Assembly: GCA_029004655.1 (NCBI GenBank) | Contig: JAQVYP010000113.1 | Span: 1-5,898, forward strand | Length of the DNA stretch: 5,898 nt | Source: Oscillospiraceae bacterium | GTDB lineage: Bacteria > Bacillota > Clostridia > Oscillospirales > Acutalibacteraceae | Direction: 5' to 3' | Shown here: positions 1 through 5,898 of the stretch, piece after piece | Numbering within the stretch: position 1 is the stretch's first letter | Layout: every line of letters begins with the position of its first letter | Made by a program: the position numbers and the translations under genes | The notes under the pieces: model-generated | The model's input: only the letters and a program-made list of their open reading frames with translations | Databases searched by the model: none | Told to the model about the DNA's origin: nothing

Positions 1-331
1 TATATATATCTCTCACTTCGCTCGACTGTATCGTTTTTTCAAACTCTTCCAATGAGGAAGCAATTTTAGCACGTCTATCCAGTATGTTTTTTTCATATTT
101 ATCAATATCAGCAGGGGAAGTTGCTGATATAAGATCCCTTGTGTCAAATCTAATACTTGCAAACTCGGTTGAAACAGTACCCATAATTTCTATAGGCACA
201 GTCATGTACTTGTATAGTTCTGTGTCTTTTTTGTCGATTTTTTGTATATTTGATATTCCTTGAACTCCAACAATTCCTGCAATTAAAGCAACGGCAATAA
301 AAGAGGTTATTAATTTCGCTCCGATTTTCAT
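1..331 (-). CDS. Methyl-accepting chemotaxis protein, N-terminal part (gene continues past the left edge)
   Basis: The first 110 codons of a chemoreceptor are present and the rest lies outside the window. The protein begins MKIGAKLITSFIAVALIAGI: a short basic N-terminus and then one hydrophobic membrane segment at about residues 7-25. A largely helical, charged stretch follows (residues 26-110), as expected for the four-helix-bundle (4HB) ligand-sensing domain outside the membrane. The second membrane helix, HAMP domain and cytoplasmic signalling tip are not visible. The start at 331 is preceded by AGGAG with 7-nt spacing. The ATG overlaps the cheW stop as ATGA, suggesting coupled translation. 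Receptors of this family bind CheW and CheA, both encoded just upstream, and control CheA kinase activity. The ligand cannot be inferred. The family call rests on the N-terminal membrane-anchor pattern and on context; a sensor kinase with a similar N-terminus is a less likely alternative. Confidence 0.87.
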   Translation of the reverse strand, partial: MKIGAKLITSFIAVALIAGIVGVQGISNIQKIDKKDTELYKYMTVPIEIMGTVSTEFASIRFDTRDLISATSPADIDKYEKNILDRRAKIASSLEEFEKTIQSSEVRDIY

Positions 332-855
332 AGTAAATCTCCTCGTACTTTTTGAATTTCTAACACATCTTCGATGTCGTCTTTTGATAAAATCTTTTTG
401 CAATCCAATAGAAGAATAACTTTTGTTTCTACCATACCAATTCCTTTTATGTATCTATTTTGAATACCCGTTCTATAATCGGGAGGTGGAACAATATCCT
501 TATCCGGGATGGATACAACCTCCACCACATTATCAACAATTAGCCCAACTGAAACCTGTTCAATATCAACAACAATAATACAAGTTCTGTCAGTATATTC
601 GGTGCTGGGCTTTTTAAATTTCAAACGCATATCTATAACTGGAATAATTTTGCCCCTAAGATTAATAATCCCCTTTACATAATCGGGAACCTCAGGTATT
701 GGAGTTATTGGCTGGACTCCTACTATCTCTGTAACATATTTTATTTCCAATGCAAAAACTTCTTCGCTAAGAGAAAGCGATAGAAAACGTCCCTTCTGGG
801 TGTCTTCTTGCGTATCATCTTTAAAGATATCAGCCTCACTGGTTGCGCTTCTCAT
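328..855 (-). CDS. cheW: Chemotaxis coupling protein CheW
   Basis: A 175-residue protein made of one CheW-like domain (about residues 21-158). CheW links receptors to the kinase CheA in the cytoplasmic face of the chemosensory array. The conserved block VKGIINLRGKIIPVIDMRLK (residues 60-79) is the family hallmark. Its arginine at 67 sits in the position of the conserved receptor/CheA-contact arginine. GLIVDNVVEVVSIP (104-117) and ILLLDCKKIL (147-156) complete the domain. There is a short charged N-terminal tail of about 20 residues before the domain and a charged C-terminal tail of about 15. The ATG at 855 has AAAGGGG 8 nt upstream; the ATG a little further upstream hits a stop at once. It lies 29 nt after cheA and overlaps the receptor gene by 4 nt, so the three are probably one transcription unit. 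CheV is excluded because no receiver domain is attached. Confidence 0.96.
   Translation of the reverse strand: MRSATSEADIFKDDTQEDTQKGRFLSLSLSEEVFALEIKYVTEIVGVQPITPIPEVPDYVKGIINLRGKIIPVIDMRLKFKKPSTEYTDRTCIIVVDIEQVSVGLIVDNVVEVVSIPDKDIVPPPDYRTGIQNRYIKGIGMVETKVILLLDCKKILSKDDIEDVLEIQKVRGDLL
339..343 (-). promoter_or_regulatory. Ribosome binding site of the chemoreceptor gene, inside the end of cheW
   Basis: On the minus strand AGGAG lies 7 nt before the receptor ATG and within the last codons of cheW. Together with the 4-nt ATGA stop/start overlap this supports the start at 331 and translational coupling of receptor to CheW synthesis. Confidence 0.8.
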
Positions 856-884
856 TATCCCATCCCCTTTTAAAAAAATTGTTT

Positions 885-2978
885 TTAAAAATTGCTTTTT
901 AAAATTTTAGATATATCCAAAATTAGACTGATGCTTCCATCACCTAAAATTGTACAACCGCCAACTCCACATTCTTTTAGTTTAAAATTTGTTAAATATA
1001 ATGGGAGAGATTTAACAACAACCTGCTGTTCTCCAAGTAAATTATCAGCGAAAAGACAAACGAATTTATCATTATATTCCGTTATTATAATTATTCCATC
1101 AGAATAATCAGTGATTTGCGTTTCCACATTAAAGAGCTTATGTAGCCTAATCACGGGATAACAATTTCCTCTGATTAATATCATATCTCTGCCATCAGTA
1201 TCAGAGAAGACACTGCCGGGCGCCGGCCTGAATGATTGAACAATAGACTGAGTCGGTATAATATAAACGTTATTGCCAACCTTAACCATCATTCCATCAA
1301 CTATAGCAAGTGTCAGCGGAATTTTTATAGTTGTAATTGTCCCCTTACCCTGCTCACTGTCTACTGAAATGCTGCCTTTGACGTTATCGATGTTTTTCTT
1401 TACAACATCCATTCCTACACCGCGACCTGAAAATTCTGTTACTTTTTCATTTGTAGAAAATCCCGGTAATAAAATAAAGCCGAATATTTCCTTGTCCGTT
1501 AGGTTTTCGCCCTTTGTTAATAGTCCATTTTCCCTTGCCTTATCTAAAATCTTTTGTTTATCAAGTCCACGTCCATCATCTGAAATGGTTATAATAACGT
1601 CTCCACCTGTATTTTTTGCTTCCAGCGTTATCTTGCCAACCGGATTTTTGTTGTTATTTATACGTTCCTCTTTAGATTCAATTCCGTGATCCATAGAGTT
1701 TCTGATTAGATGCATAAGGGGATCGGATAAGTAATCAATAACATTTTTATCGACCTCGGTACTCTCGCCAATAATCTCGAGGGTAACCTCCTTGCCAAGC
1801 TTTTTACTCATGTCCCGCACGATTCTATGCATCTTGTTGAAGCTCATTTCGATGGGAATCATTCTAACGGACAGAACCAGATCCTGCAATTCATCTGTAA
1901 GCTTTCTTAAGTGTCTCGCTGCCTTTGAGAAATTCTGCAAATCCAACCCGGCAATATCGGGACTTTTAGTTACCATGGATTCTGAAATCACTATTTCTCC
2001 AACAATATTTATCAACTTGTCCAGCTTATTGATATTCACACTTATGATATTTTGCTTTATGGCTTGCCTGTTATCTTCTTTTATTTGATCAGGTATTTCT
2101 ACTGACAAGTCCGATTTTACAGCATCGCCGCCCCCACAAATTTCCGCTGACTCTTTTATATCTTTCTCATAAACCGCTTCATCACAATCGCTGTCAACAA
2201 CTTGAATTACCACCGTCTTGACATCATTAATTTCTTCAATCATATCCTTAATCTCATAGTAAGAATATTCGGTATAAAAATTCACTTCAAGACCATTGTC
2301 GGAGAGATAACGTATAATATTTTCATCATTAGTGAGTTTATCAGGGAAATAAGTGACACCTTCAAAAATTTTGCTTAATGAATTGACAATCATAAAAGCT
2401 CTAACGCTAAGCATACTGCAATAATCATCAAAGAATATCGTAGCTTTGCATTTTTTAAAGTGATTATCATAAGGCTTTTCAACTGCATTTTGTATCTTCG
2501 GAACGTTTTCAACAAGGTTATCTCTGAGTTCGCTTTTTTTGTTTGCAACATATGACTTGACATTATTTTTCATTTTTGCAATATTGGATTTGATCATTTC
2601 GGTAAGATTATCAGTATTTATTTGCTTATCTTCTTCAACTGCACCATTTTCTAAGTTTCCTATCTGGTTCCTAATATAATCAAGGCCTTTAAATACAAGG
2701 TCGCACACTGAGGTAACATCGACGACCGGTTCTTCCTCTCTAATGAAAAAGAAAAGGTCCTCTAAAGTATGAGCTACGGTAGAAATTCCGTTTAAATTCA
2801 TCATTGCCGCAGAGCCTTTTATGGTGTGCATAATTCTGAATATCTCATTAATATTTTCAGGCGAAATATGCCTTTCTTCTTCACTCTCCAATAAAATATT
2901 TTCTAACTGTTCAGTTAGCTGATTAGCTTCGAATATAAACATTTCCATCAAAGATTCTGATTGTTTATCGTGAGACAT
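885..2978 (-). CDS. cheA: Chemotaxis histidine kinase CheA
   Basis: A 697-residue cytoplasmic kinase that autophosphorylates under receptor control and passes phosphate to CheY and CheB. All five domains are visible. P1 (about 1-110) carries the phosphorylated His51 in IMHTIKGSA. P2 (about 175-262), the response-regulator docking domain, is recognised mainly by position and by its alternating strand/helix pattern. P3 dimerisation helices lie at about 308-375. The P4 ATPase (about 376-555) has the N box HLIRNSMDHGIES (423-435), DDGRGL (467-472), GFSTNEKVTEFSGRG (506-520) and GRGVGMDVV (518-526). P5 (about 556-695) is the CheW-like regulatory domain ending GGCTILGDGSISLILDIS. No key residue is missing. 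I start it at Met2978, which follows AGGAG at 7 nt. An in-frame ATG at 3023 would add 15 unconserved residues (MMYKLVNHNRNRRNA) without an evident ribosome site. Chemotaxis CheA is favoured over CheA-like kinases of other pathways because of its flagellar neighbours and the adjacent cheW and receptor. Confidence 0.97.
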   Translation of the reverse strand: MSHDKQSESLMEMFIFEANQLTEQLENILLESEEERHISPENINEIFRIMHTIKGSAAMMNLNGISTVAHTLEDLFFFIREEEPVVDVTSVCDLVFKGLDYIRNQIGNLENGAVEEDKQINTDNLTEMIKSNIAKMKNNVKSYVANKKSELRDNLVENVPKIQNAVEKPYDNHFKKCKATIFFDDYCSMLSVRAFMIVNSLSKIFEGVTYFPDKLTNDENIIRYLSDNGLEVNFYTEYSYYEIKDMIEEINDVKTVVIQVVDSDCDEAVYEKDIKESAEICGGGDAVKSDLSVEIPDQIKEDNRQAIKQNIISVNINKLDKLINIVGEIVISESMVTKSPDIAGLDLQNFSKAARHLRKLTDELQDLVLSVRMIPIEMSFNKMHRIVRDMSKKLGKEVTLEIIGESTEVDKNVIDYLSDPLMHLIRNSMDHGIESKEERINNNKNPVGKITLEAKNTGGDVIITISDDGRGLDKQKILDKARENGLLTKGENLTDKEIFGFILLPGFSTNEKVTEFSGRGVGMDVVKKNIDNVKGSISVDSEQGKGTITTIKIPLTLAIVDGMMVKVGNNVYIIPTQSIVQSFRPAPGSVFSDTDGRDMILIRGNCYPVIRLHKLFNVETQITDYSDGIIIITEYNDKFVCLFADNLLGEQQVVVKSLPLYLTNFKLKECGVGGCTILGDGSISLILDISKILKSNF

Positions 2979-2985
2979 AGCATTT

Positions 2986-2990
2986 CTCCT
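2986..2990 (-). promoter_or_regulatory. Ribosome binding site that decides the cheA start
   Basis: AGGAG on the minus strand, 7 nt before the ATG at 2978. It favours the shorter CheA (697 residues, beginning MSHDKQSESL) over the longer reading frame from 3023. Confidence 0.8.
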
Positions 2991-3079
2991 ATTTCTGTTA
3001 TGATTTACTAACTTATACATCAAGAAATGACTTTTAGATTTTAATGTATAAATAGCTCATATAACGTCGAGTACCGATG

Positions 3080-3119
3080 CAATAAATTAGCAATGCTTTT
3101 TGCACTGCCTAATTTATTG
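3080..3119 (-). other. Long stem-loop between fliS and cheA
   Basis: On the minus strand the arms are CAATAAATTAG-G-CAGTGC and GCATTG-CTAATTTATTG around an AAAAA loop. They form 17 pairs with a single bulged G and one G-U wobble. It begins 5 nt after the fliS stop and about 100 nt before cheA. No U-tract follows (the next bases are CATCGGTACTCG), so it does not fit a standard intrinsic terminator in this orientation. It could be a weak or factor-dependent terminator, an RNA processing or 3'-end protection element, or a break between the filament and chemotaxis parts of one transcript. The remaining bases of the fliS-cheA gap (2991-3079) show no convincing promoter to my eye. Confidence 0.6.
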
Positions 3120-3124
3120 GTATT

Positions 3125-3502
3125 CTATTTAGCCCTGGACAGTCTATTTGCTTCTTTCCATGTATCCCTTAATCCAGTTACAATCGGAAGCAGTTTCTCC
3201 AGCCTTTCTGCATCCTTTTTTACATTAGCAGTAATAAGCTCTTTTTTAATAAAAAAGTAAATAGGTTTCAATTCTTTGGCAATTTCATATTTATCATCTA
3301 AACTCGTAATTAACTCAGTAATAATTGCTTGTGCCTTTTTTAAAGCGTTATGTGCATCTACTATATTGCCGGAATTAATATTTAAAATTGCTTTTTTGAT
3401 ATTTTTAATTTCAGCATTAAAAAGCATAATCAGAAGTTCCCCGGGTGTAGCTGTCAGTCCGGACAGTTCAGCATATTGCATACACACTGTTTCATTGTTC
3501 AT
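3125..3502 (-). CDS. fliS: Flagellin export chaperone FliS
   Basis: A 125-residue, all-helical protein matching FliS in length and pattern throughout. FliS binds the C-terminal part of newly made flagellin in the cytoplasm, stops it polymerising early and delivers it to the flagellar type III export gate. Recognisable blocks are LTATPGELLIMLFNAEIKNI (residues 16-35, the family's TASPxxLxxMLYDGAI region), KKAQAIITELITSLD (55-69) and the C-terminal LLPIVTGLRDTWKEA (104-118). I place the start at 3502: GGAG lies 11 nt upstream of it, but only 2 nt upstream of the alternative ATG at 3511, which would add MIL. It follows fliD on the same strand, the classic fliD-fliS pairing, but with an unusually wide gap of about 270 nt. 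In some Firmicutes FliS acts within a FliW-CsrA feedback loop on flagellin synthesis; neither of those genes is in this window. Confidence 0.95.
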   Translation of the reverse strand: MNNETVCMQYAELSGLTATPGELLIMLFNAEIKNIKKAILNINSGNIVDAHNALKKAQAIITELITSLDDKYEIAKELKPIYFFIKKELITANVKKDAERLEKLLPIVTGLRDTWKEANRLSRAK

Positions 3503-3513
3503 CAAAATCATCT

Positions 3514-3517
3514 CTCC
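3514..3517 (-). promoter_or_regulatory. Ribosome binding site bearing on the fliS start
   Basis: GGAG on the minus strand. Spacing is 11 nt to the ATG at 3502 and only 2 nt to the ATG at 3511. The downstream start is therefore more plausible, though the spacing is slightly long. Confidence 0.55.
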
Positions 3518-3555
3518 GTGTACTTTTTTCTCGGGATTTTAACCTATATTGCTAA

Positions 3556-3669
3556 TTAATAATTCATTTTTTTGATCAGTAAAAAACATGAGTTTTCATT
3601 GATGTGAACTGCTTGAAGTGTTTTCTCTTCCAAATATACCGGCTCCAAATCACATCCACTTTCCCTCAT
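3556..3669 (-). CDS. Possible 37-codon small ORF in the fliD-fliS gap, function unknown
   Basis: An ATG at 3669 opens a 37-residue reading frame that begins MRESGCDLEPVYLEEKTLQA and ends LLIKKMNY. Its composition, with charged, aliphatic and aromatic residues mixed, looks protein-like rather than random. However, no clear ribosome binding site precedes the ATG, and I do not recognise a family. It lies just after, and in a different frame from, the 16-codon ORF at 3680-3730, which does have a good ribosome site. The pair could therefore be the remains of one small gene broken by a stop and a frameshift. The 16-codon ORF would be its start and this ORF its tail, about 55-60 residues in all. It could equally be non-coding spacer. 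Confidence 0.25.
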   Translation of the reverse strand: MRESGCDLEPVYLEEKTLQAVHINENSCFLLIKKMNY

Positions 3670-3679
3670 GTTTTAATAT

Positions 3680-3730
3680 CTAACCGGTTATTATTCTCTC
3701 TGTTTCGTCGGCATATGTTGAAGCAATCAT
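3680..3730 (-). CDS. Possible 16-codon mini-ORF downstream of fliD, with a strong ribosome binding site
   Basis: The peptide would be MIASTYADETERIITG. It starts 42 nt after the fliD stop, and GGAGG sits exactly 7 nt ahead of its ATG. The stop TAG lies in the palindrome TAACCGGTTA (3681-3690). A site this good in front of so short a frame suggests a leader peptide, a truncated small gene or a very small protein. No family is recognised. Because it sits between fliD and fliS, its translation could influence fliS expression, but that is inference. Confidence 0.35.
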   Translation of the reverse strand: MIASTYADETERIITG

Positions 3731-3737
3731 AACATAT

Positions 3738-3742
3738 CCTCC
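3738..3742 (-). promoter_or_regulatory. GGAGG ribosome binding site not tied to a full-length gene
   Basis: GGAGG (within GCGGAGGATATGTT) on the minus strand has 7-nt spacing to the ATG at 3730. Another ATG only 2 nt after it would be too close and meets a stop after one more codon. Apart from this site and the two mini-ORFs, I see nothing else convincing in 3518-3771: no terminator with a U-tract and no clear promoter. Confidence 0.55.
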
Positions 3743-3771
3743 GCATATTCTTTATTCCTTGCTACACATTA

Positions 3772-5682
3772 TTATGAAAAACTATTACTTAAGTATGAAG
3801 CAGTTGTATTCATCTGGTTAATGTACGTTTCCATAGAAGTAAACTGACTTCTATATCTAGTTTCTTCCAACTTAAATGCATCTAAAAGTTGATCAAGTTT
3901 TTGATTATATCTTTTAATTGACCTGGTAATTGTGTTTTCCTTTTCTGTTGAGGTGCCTTCATATCCTGCAATTTTTAATAAACTTCCCTTACCATAGAGC
4001 GTTCCAACACTGTTTTCCAATAGGTCAGAAATTCTGTTCATTATTCCGGATTCATTATATCTTTCCTTTTTCAAATTGGAAGTAGTGGCTGCCAGGTAAG
4101 TTTTATCTGAGCTTTGGGTGAAAAGATCAATTACACCTTGGCAATTATTTTTCAATGCTTCGGTCAACTTGTCCTCGTCTATTACCAATTTTCCCTGTGA
4201 ACTGTAACCGCTTGTGCTGATTCCAATACTAGCCATGGTGACGCTTAAATTGGTGGAGTTGTCCGCAAGATTAGCAACGGGTGTATACATAATTGCTCTC
4301 AAGGATGAAGCAATACTGGATAAAGTGGAGTCGTTTTTAAGAAGTCCGGTTTTTGCCTTTTCTGTCCACTTTTCGATTTCACTTTCGCTCATTTCATCTT
4401 TTTGAGCATCAGTTAAGGGAAGATAGTCGTTATTATATTTTTCATTCAATTTTGTGTTAATTGAACCTAAAAGGTCATTGTAATCTGAAACAAAATTCTT
4501 GATGTTTTCAAGAGCTTTTGATGTGTTATCGGTAATACTAATATCTATTGAATTGCTCGTATTTGCTTTGAGATTATAAGTAATATCATCTATTGTAAAT
4601 GTATTTGATGAGCGTGTTACCTTTGCTCCGTCTATATATACACTGGCATTGGTCCCTTGTGTATAATTTTCCGCAGTTAAAGGTCCAATAATAGATGTAA
4701 GAAAATTGCCTGTTTCATCTGAAATAGTCAACGCACCGTCTGATCCCGTGGCGGTTGAAGTTAATGAAAATTTGTCTGTAATAGAAGAATAGCTGATTTT
4801 AGCACCACAATCGCTTTTGTTGATTTTGTTTATAATCGATGAAATAGAGTCGCTGCTACTGCAATCAAACGACTTACCATTAATAGTGAAAGCAAAACTA
4901 TCTCCGGTAATGGCCGTTGCAAAGCTATTTTCAGCTATAGATTTAGTAAGGTCGACTCTGCTTGTCTGACTATTGATTAACGAAAATCCCGAAACGCTAA
5001 AAGCATCATTAGTTGAACCGGCGGCAAGACTCACACTTGTTCCGTCCGAATTCATTATTATATTATCGCCTGAATTAGTTACAGATACTCTGTCTGTACC
5101 AAAGGCGTCATTTGCAAGTTGTTGTATATCCGTCGCAAGCTCTTGAGCAGTACTGTAAGACTTGGAAAGAGTTAATGTCCTTGTAGTACCATTAACTGTC
5201 ATATCGAATGTTTTCCCCGTTAGATCAACAGGAGCACTTGCTAAATCAAACCCCATAGTTATTTGGCTCGATGCTGTCTGTGCTGTTTTTGCAACCGATT
5301 GTGTTGCTATTTGAATGTTTGAAAGATTTAGCGCAGAGATGTTGGTAGAGTCAGATGTGGTAACGCTTACATATTTAGAATCAGCTTCATTTGCGGTTGC
5401 CGCAACTTTAGAGGAATAAAATGCGCTTGAAAGGCTGCTTGAGGAAGATGTAGAAGAACCGAAATATTTGTCTTTAAATGTTTTTAACTTTGATATGATC
5501 GTTGTATAATTTTCCTGTTTCCATTCCAAAAGCTGTTTTTGCTGATTAACTTTATCTATTTTAGCTTGGCTTGCTGACATCATGCCCTCTATAATGCTAT
5601 CTGTATCCATTCCAGAGGCAAGTCCTGATATACTGGATGTATTGCCGTTTGAGCTAGTTGTTGAATTAAGTGATATTGACAT
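3772..5682 (-). CDS. fliD: Flagellar filament cap protein FliD (HAP2)
   Basis: A 636-residue protein, longer than the E. coli FliD of about 470, with the extra length in the variable middle. FliD is exported through the flagellum and forms the oligomeric cap that folds and inserts flagellin at the filament tip. The N-terminal domain (about 15-135) holds the family motif SGLASGMDTDSIIEGMMSAS (19-38). A serine-rich run follows at 76-86. The middle has two flagellin-IN-like repeats (about 152-215 and 253-325, with TFDMTVNG and SFAFTINGK as matching strands). The C-terminal domain includes ASVYIDGAKVTRSSNTFTID (346-365) and the hallmark LPLTDAQKDEMSESEIEKW (421-439), then a helical, coiled-coil-like tail (580-636). 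There is no Sec signal, as expected for flagellar export. The start has AAGGGGG 8 nt upstream. It follows flagellin and precedes fliS on the same strand. Confidence 0.97.
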   Translation of the reverse strand: MSISLNSTTSSNGNTSSISGLASGMDTDSIIEGMMSASQAKIDKVNQQKQLLEWKQENYTTIISKLKTFKDKYFGSSTSSSSSLSSAFYSSKVAATANEADSKYVSVTTSDSTNISALNLSNIQIATQSVAKTAQTASSQITMGFDLASAPVDLTGKTFDMTVNGTTRTLTLSKSYSTAQELATDIQQLANDAFGTDRVSVTNSGDNIIMNSDGTSVSLAAGSTNDAFSVSGFSLINSQTSRVDLTKSIAENSFATAITGDSFAFTINGKSFDCSSSDSISSIINKINKSDCGAKISYSSITDKFSLTSTATGSDGALTISDETGNFLTSIIGPLTAENYTQGTNASVYIDGAKVTRSSNTFTIDDITYNLKANTSNSIDISITDNTSKALENIKNFVSDYNDLLGSINTKLNEKYNNDYLPLTDAQKDEMSESEIEKWTEKAKTGLLKNDSTLSSIASSLRAIMYTPVANLADNSTNLSVTMASIGISTSGYSSQGKLVIDEDKLTEALKNNCQGVIDLFTQSSDKTYLAATTSNLKKERYNESGIMNRISDLLENSVGTLYGKGSLLKIAGYEGTSTEKENTITRSIKRYNQKLDQLLDAFKLEETRYRSQFTSMETYINQMNTTASYLSNSFS

Positions 5683-5690
5683 ATTCGTTT

Positions 5691-5697
5691 CCCCCTT
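5691..5697 (-). promoter_or_regulatory. fliD ribosome binding site
   Basis: AAGGGGG on the minus strand, 8 nt before the fliD ATG at 5682. It fixes the fliD start; no competing upstream in-frame start is evident. Confidence 0.75.
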
Positions 5698-5739
5698 CGG
5701 TGTTGATATATAAACCCAAATACACTATTTTAATCGAGA

Positions 5740-5770
5740 TAAATGCCGGCATGGATCGTGCCGGCATTTA
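5740..5770 (-). terminator. Stem-loop terminator after the flagellin gene
   Basis: A perfect 12-bp inverted repeat, TAAATGCCGGCA / TGCCGGCATTTA, around a 7-nt loop. It lies 21 nt after the flagellin stop and 57 nt before fliD. The core CCGGC/GCCGG is much richer in GC than its surroundings. On the minus strand the stem ends ATTTA and is followed by TCTCGATT, an imperfect U-tract. It is thus a likely but possibly leaky intrinsic terminator, separating abundant flagellin message from the less needed cap and chaperone genes. Confidence 0.75.
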
Positions 5771-5791
5771 AAACACCTATTACTCTTGGAA

Positions 5792-5898
5792 TTATTGTAA
5801 TAATTGAAGAACGCCCTGTGGTAAGCTGTTTGCCTGAGAAAGCATTGCTTGAGATGCCTGAAGAAGAATGTTGCTCTTTGTGAACTGGGTCATTTCTT
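5792..5898 (-). CDS. fliC: Flagellin, C-terminal end only (gene continues past the right edge)
   Basis: The last 34 codons and stop of a flagellin gene; the upstream part lies beyond the window. The visible end includes EMTQFTKSNILLQASQAML followed by SQANSLPQGVLQLLQ. This is the strongly conserved C-terminal D0 helix of flagellin, which packs in the core of the filament and ends in the family's typical PQGVLQLL. Flagellin is exported with the help of FliS, which binds this C-terminal region, and is polymerised under the FliD cap; both partners are encoded just downstream. The gene is often called hag in Firmicutes. The number of flagellin copies and the variable region cannot be judged here. 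Confidence 0.95.
   Translation of the reverse strand, partial: EMTQFTKSNILLQASQAMLSQANSLPQGVLQLLQ

Noticed and set aside
870..906. Repeated ATTG(T/C)TTTTAAAA-like blocks at the cheA-cheW junction
   Set aside because: Two short AT-rich copies that partly encode the end of CheA; most likely base composition rather than a functional repeat.
892..2088. Plus-strand open frames of 70-140 codons inside cheA
   Set aside because: They are antisense to a fully conserved cheA, have low-complexity hydrophobic or serine-rich translations, no good ribosome sites and no recognisable family.
2979..3023. Longer CheA start at 3023
   Set aside because: The extra 15 residues are not part of the P1 domain, and the AGGAG site fits the ATG at 2978 much better.
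2995..3045. Possible promoter before cheA (TTGATG, 17 nt, TAACAG; or TAAA, 15 nt, CTTGATGT on the minus strand)
   Set aside because: Both have weak -10 elements; in an AT-rich spacer such matches are expected by chance.
3276..3542. Plus-strand 88-codon frame over fliS
   Set aside because: It is the complement of a well-supported fliS; its translation has no family resemblance.
3681..3690. Perfect palindrome TAACCGGTTA in the fliD-fliS gap
   Set aside because: A single 10-bp palindrome with no second copy or promoter nearby is too little to call an operator.
4214..4405. Plus-strand 63-codon frame inside fliD
   Set aside because: It is antisense to the conserved C-terminal domain of FliD and shows no ribosome binding site.
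5703..5735. Sigma-28-like promoter before fliD (TAAA, 15 nt, TTATATAT on the minus strand)
   Set aside because: The spacing is right, but only the ATAT half of the -10 element matches and the region is AT-rich, so chance is likely.

Overview
The window is AT-rich and every supported gene lies on the minus strand. It looks like part of a motility locus from a Gram-positive, probably clostridial, bacterium. The evidence is the low GC, the strong AGGAG/GGAGG-type ribosome binding sites at about 7-8 nt from the starts, the clostridial/Bacillus style of FliD and flagellin termini, and a CheA with the full P1-P5 architecture. The species cannot be named from the sequence alone.

Read in the direction of transcription (high to low coordinates), the order is as follows. 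The 3' end of a flagellin gene (5792-5898) is followed by a strong 12-bp stem-loop (5740-5770). Next come fliD, the filament cap gene (3772-5682), and a 260-270 bp gap with two tiny ORFs, one behind an excellent ribosome binding site. Then come fliS, the flagellin export chaperone (3125-3502), a long AT-rich hairpin (3080-3119), cheA (885-2978), cheW (328-855), and the first 110 codons of a methyl-accepting chemotaxis protein (1-331), which overlaps cheW by 4 nt and runs off the left edge.

The genes form two functional blocks. Flagellin, FliS and FliD make, escort and cap the filament. The receptor, CheW and CheA are the three parts of the core chemosensory array that sets motor bias. The chemotaxis genes are tightly packed (29-nt gap, then ATGA overlap), which implies translational coupling. 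No cheY, cheB, cheR, cheC/D or fliW/csrA is visible, so those must lie outside the window.

This is mostly a conventional flagellar/chemotaxis region. I see no CRISPR array, tRNA, rRNA, insertion sequence or new defence-type system. The items most worth a second look are the small ORFs in the fliD-fliS gap, the non-terminator-like hairpin between fliS and cheA, and the cysteine pair in the exported cap protein.
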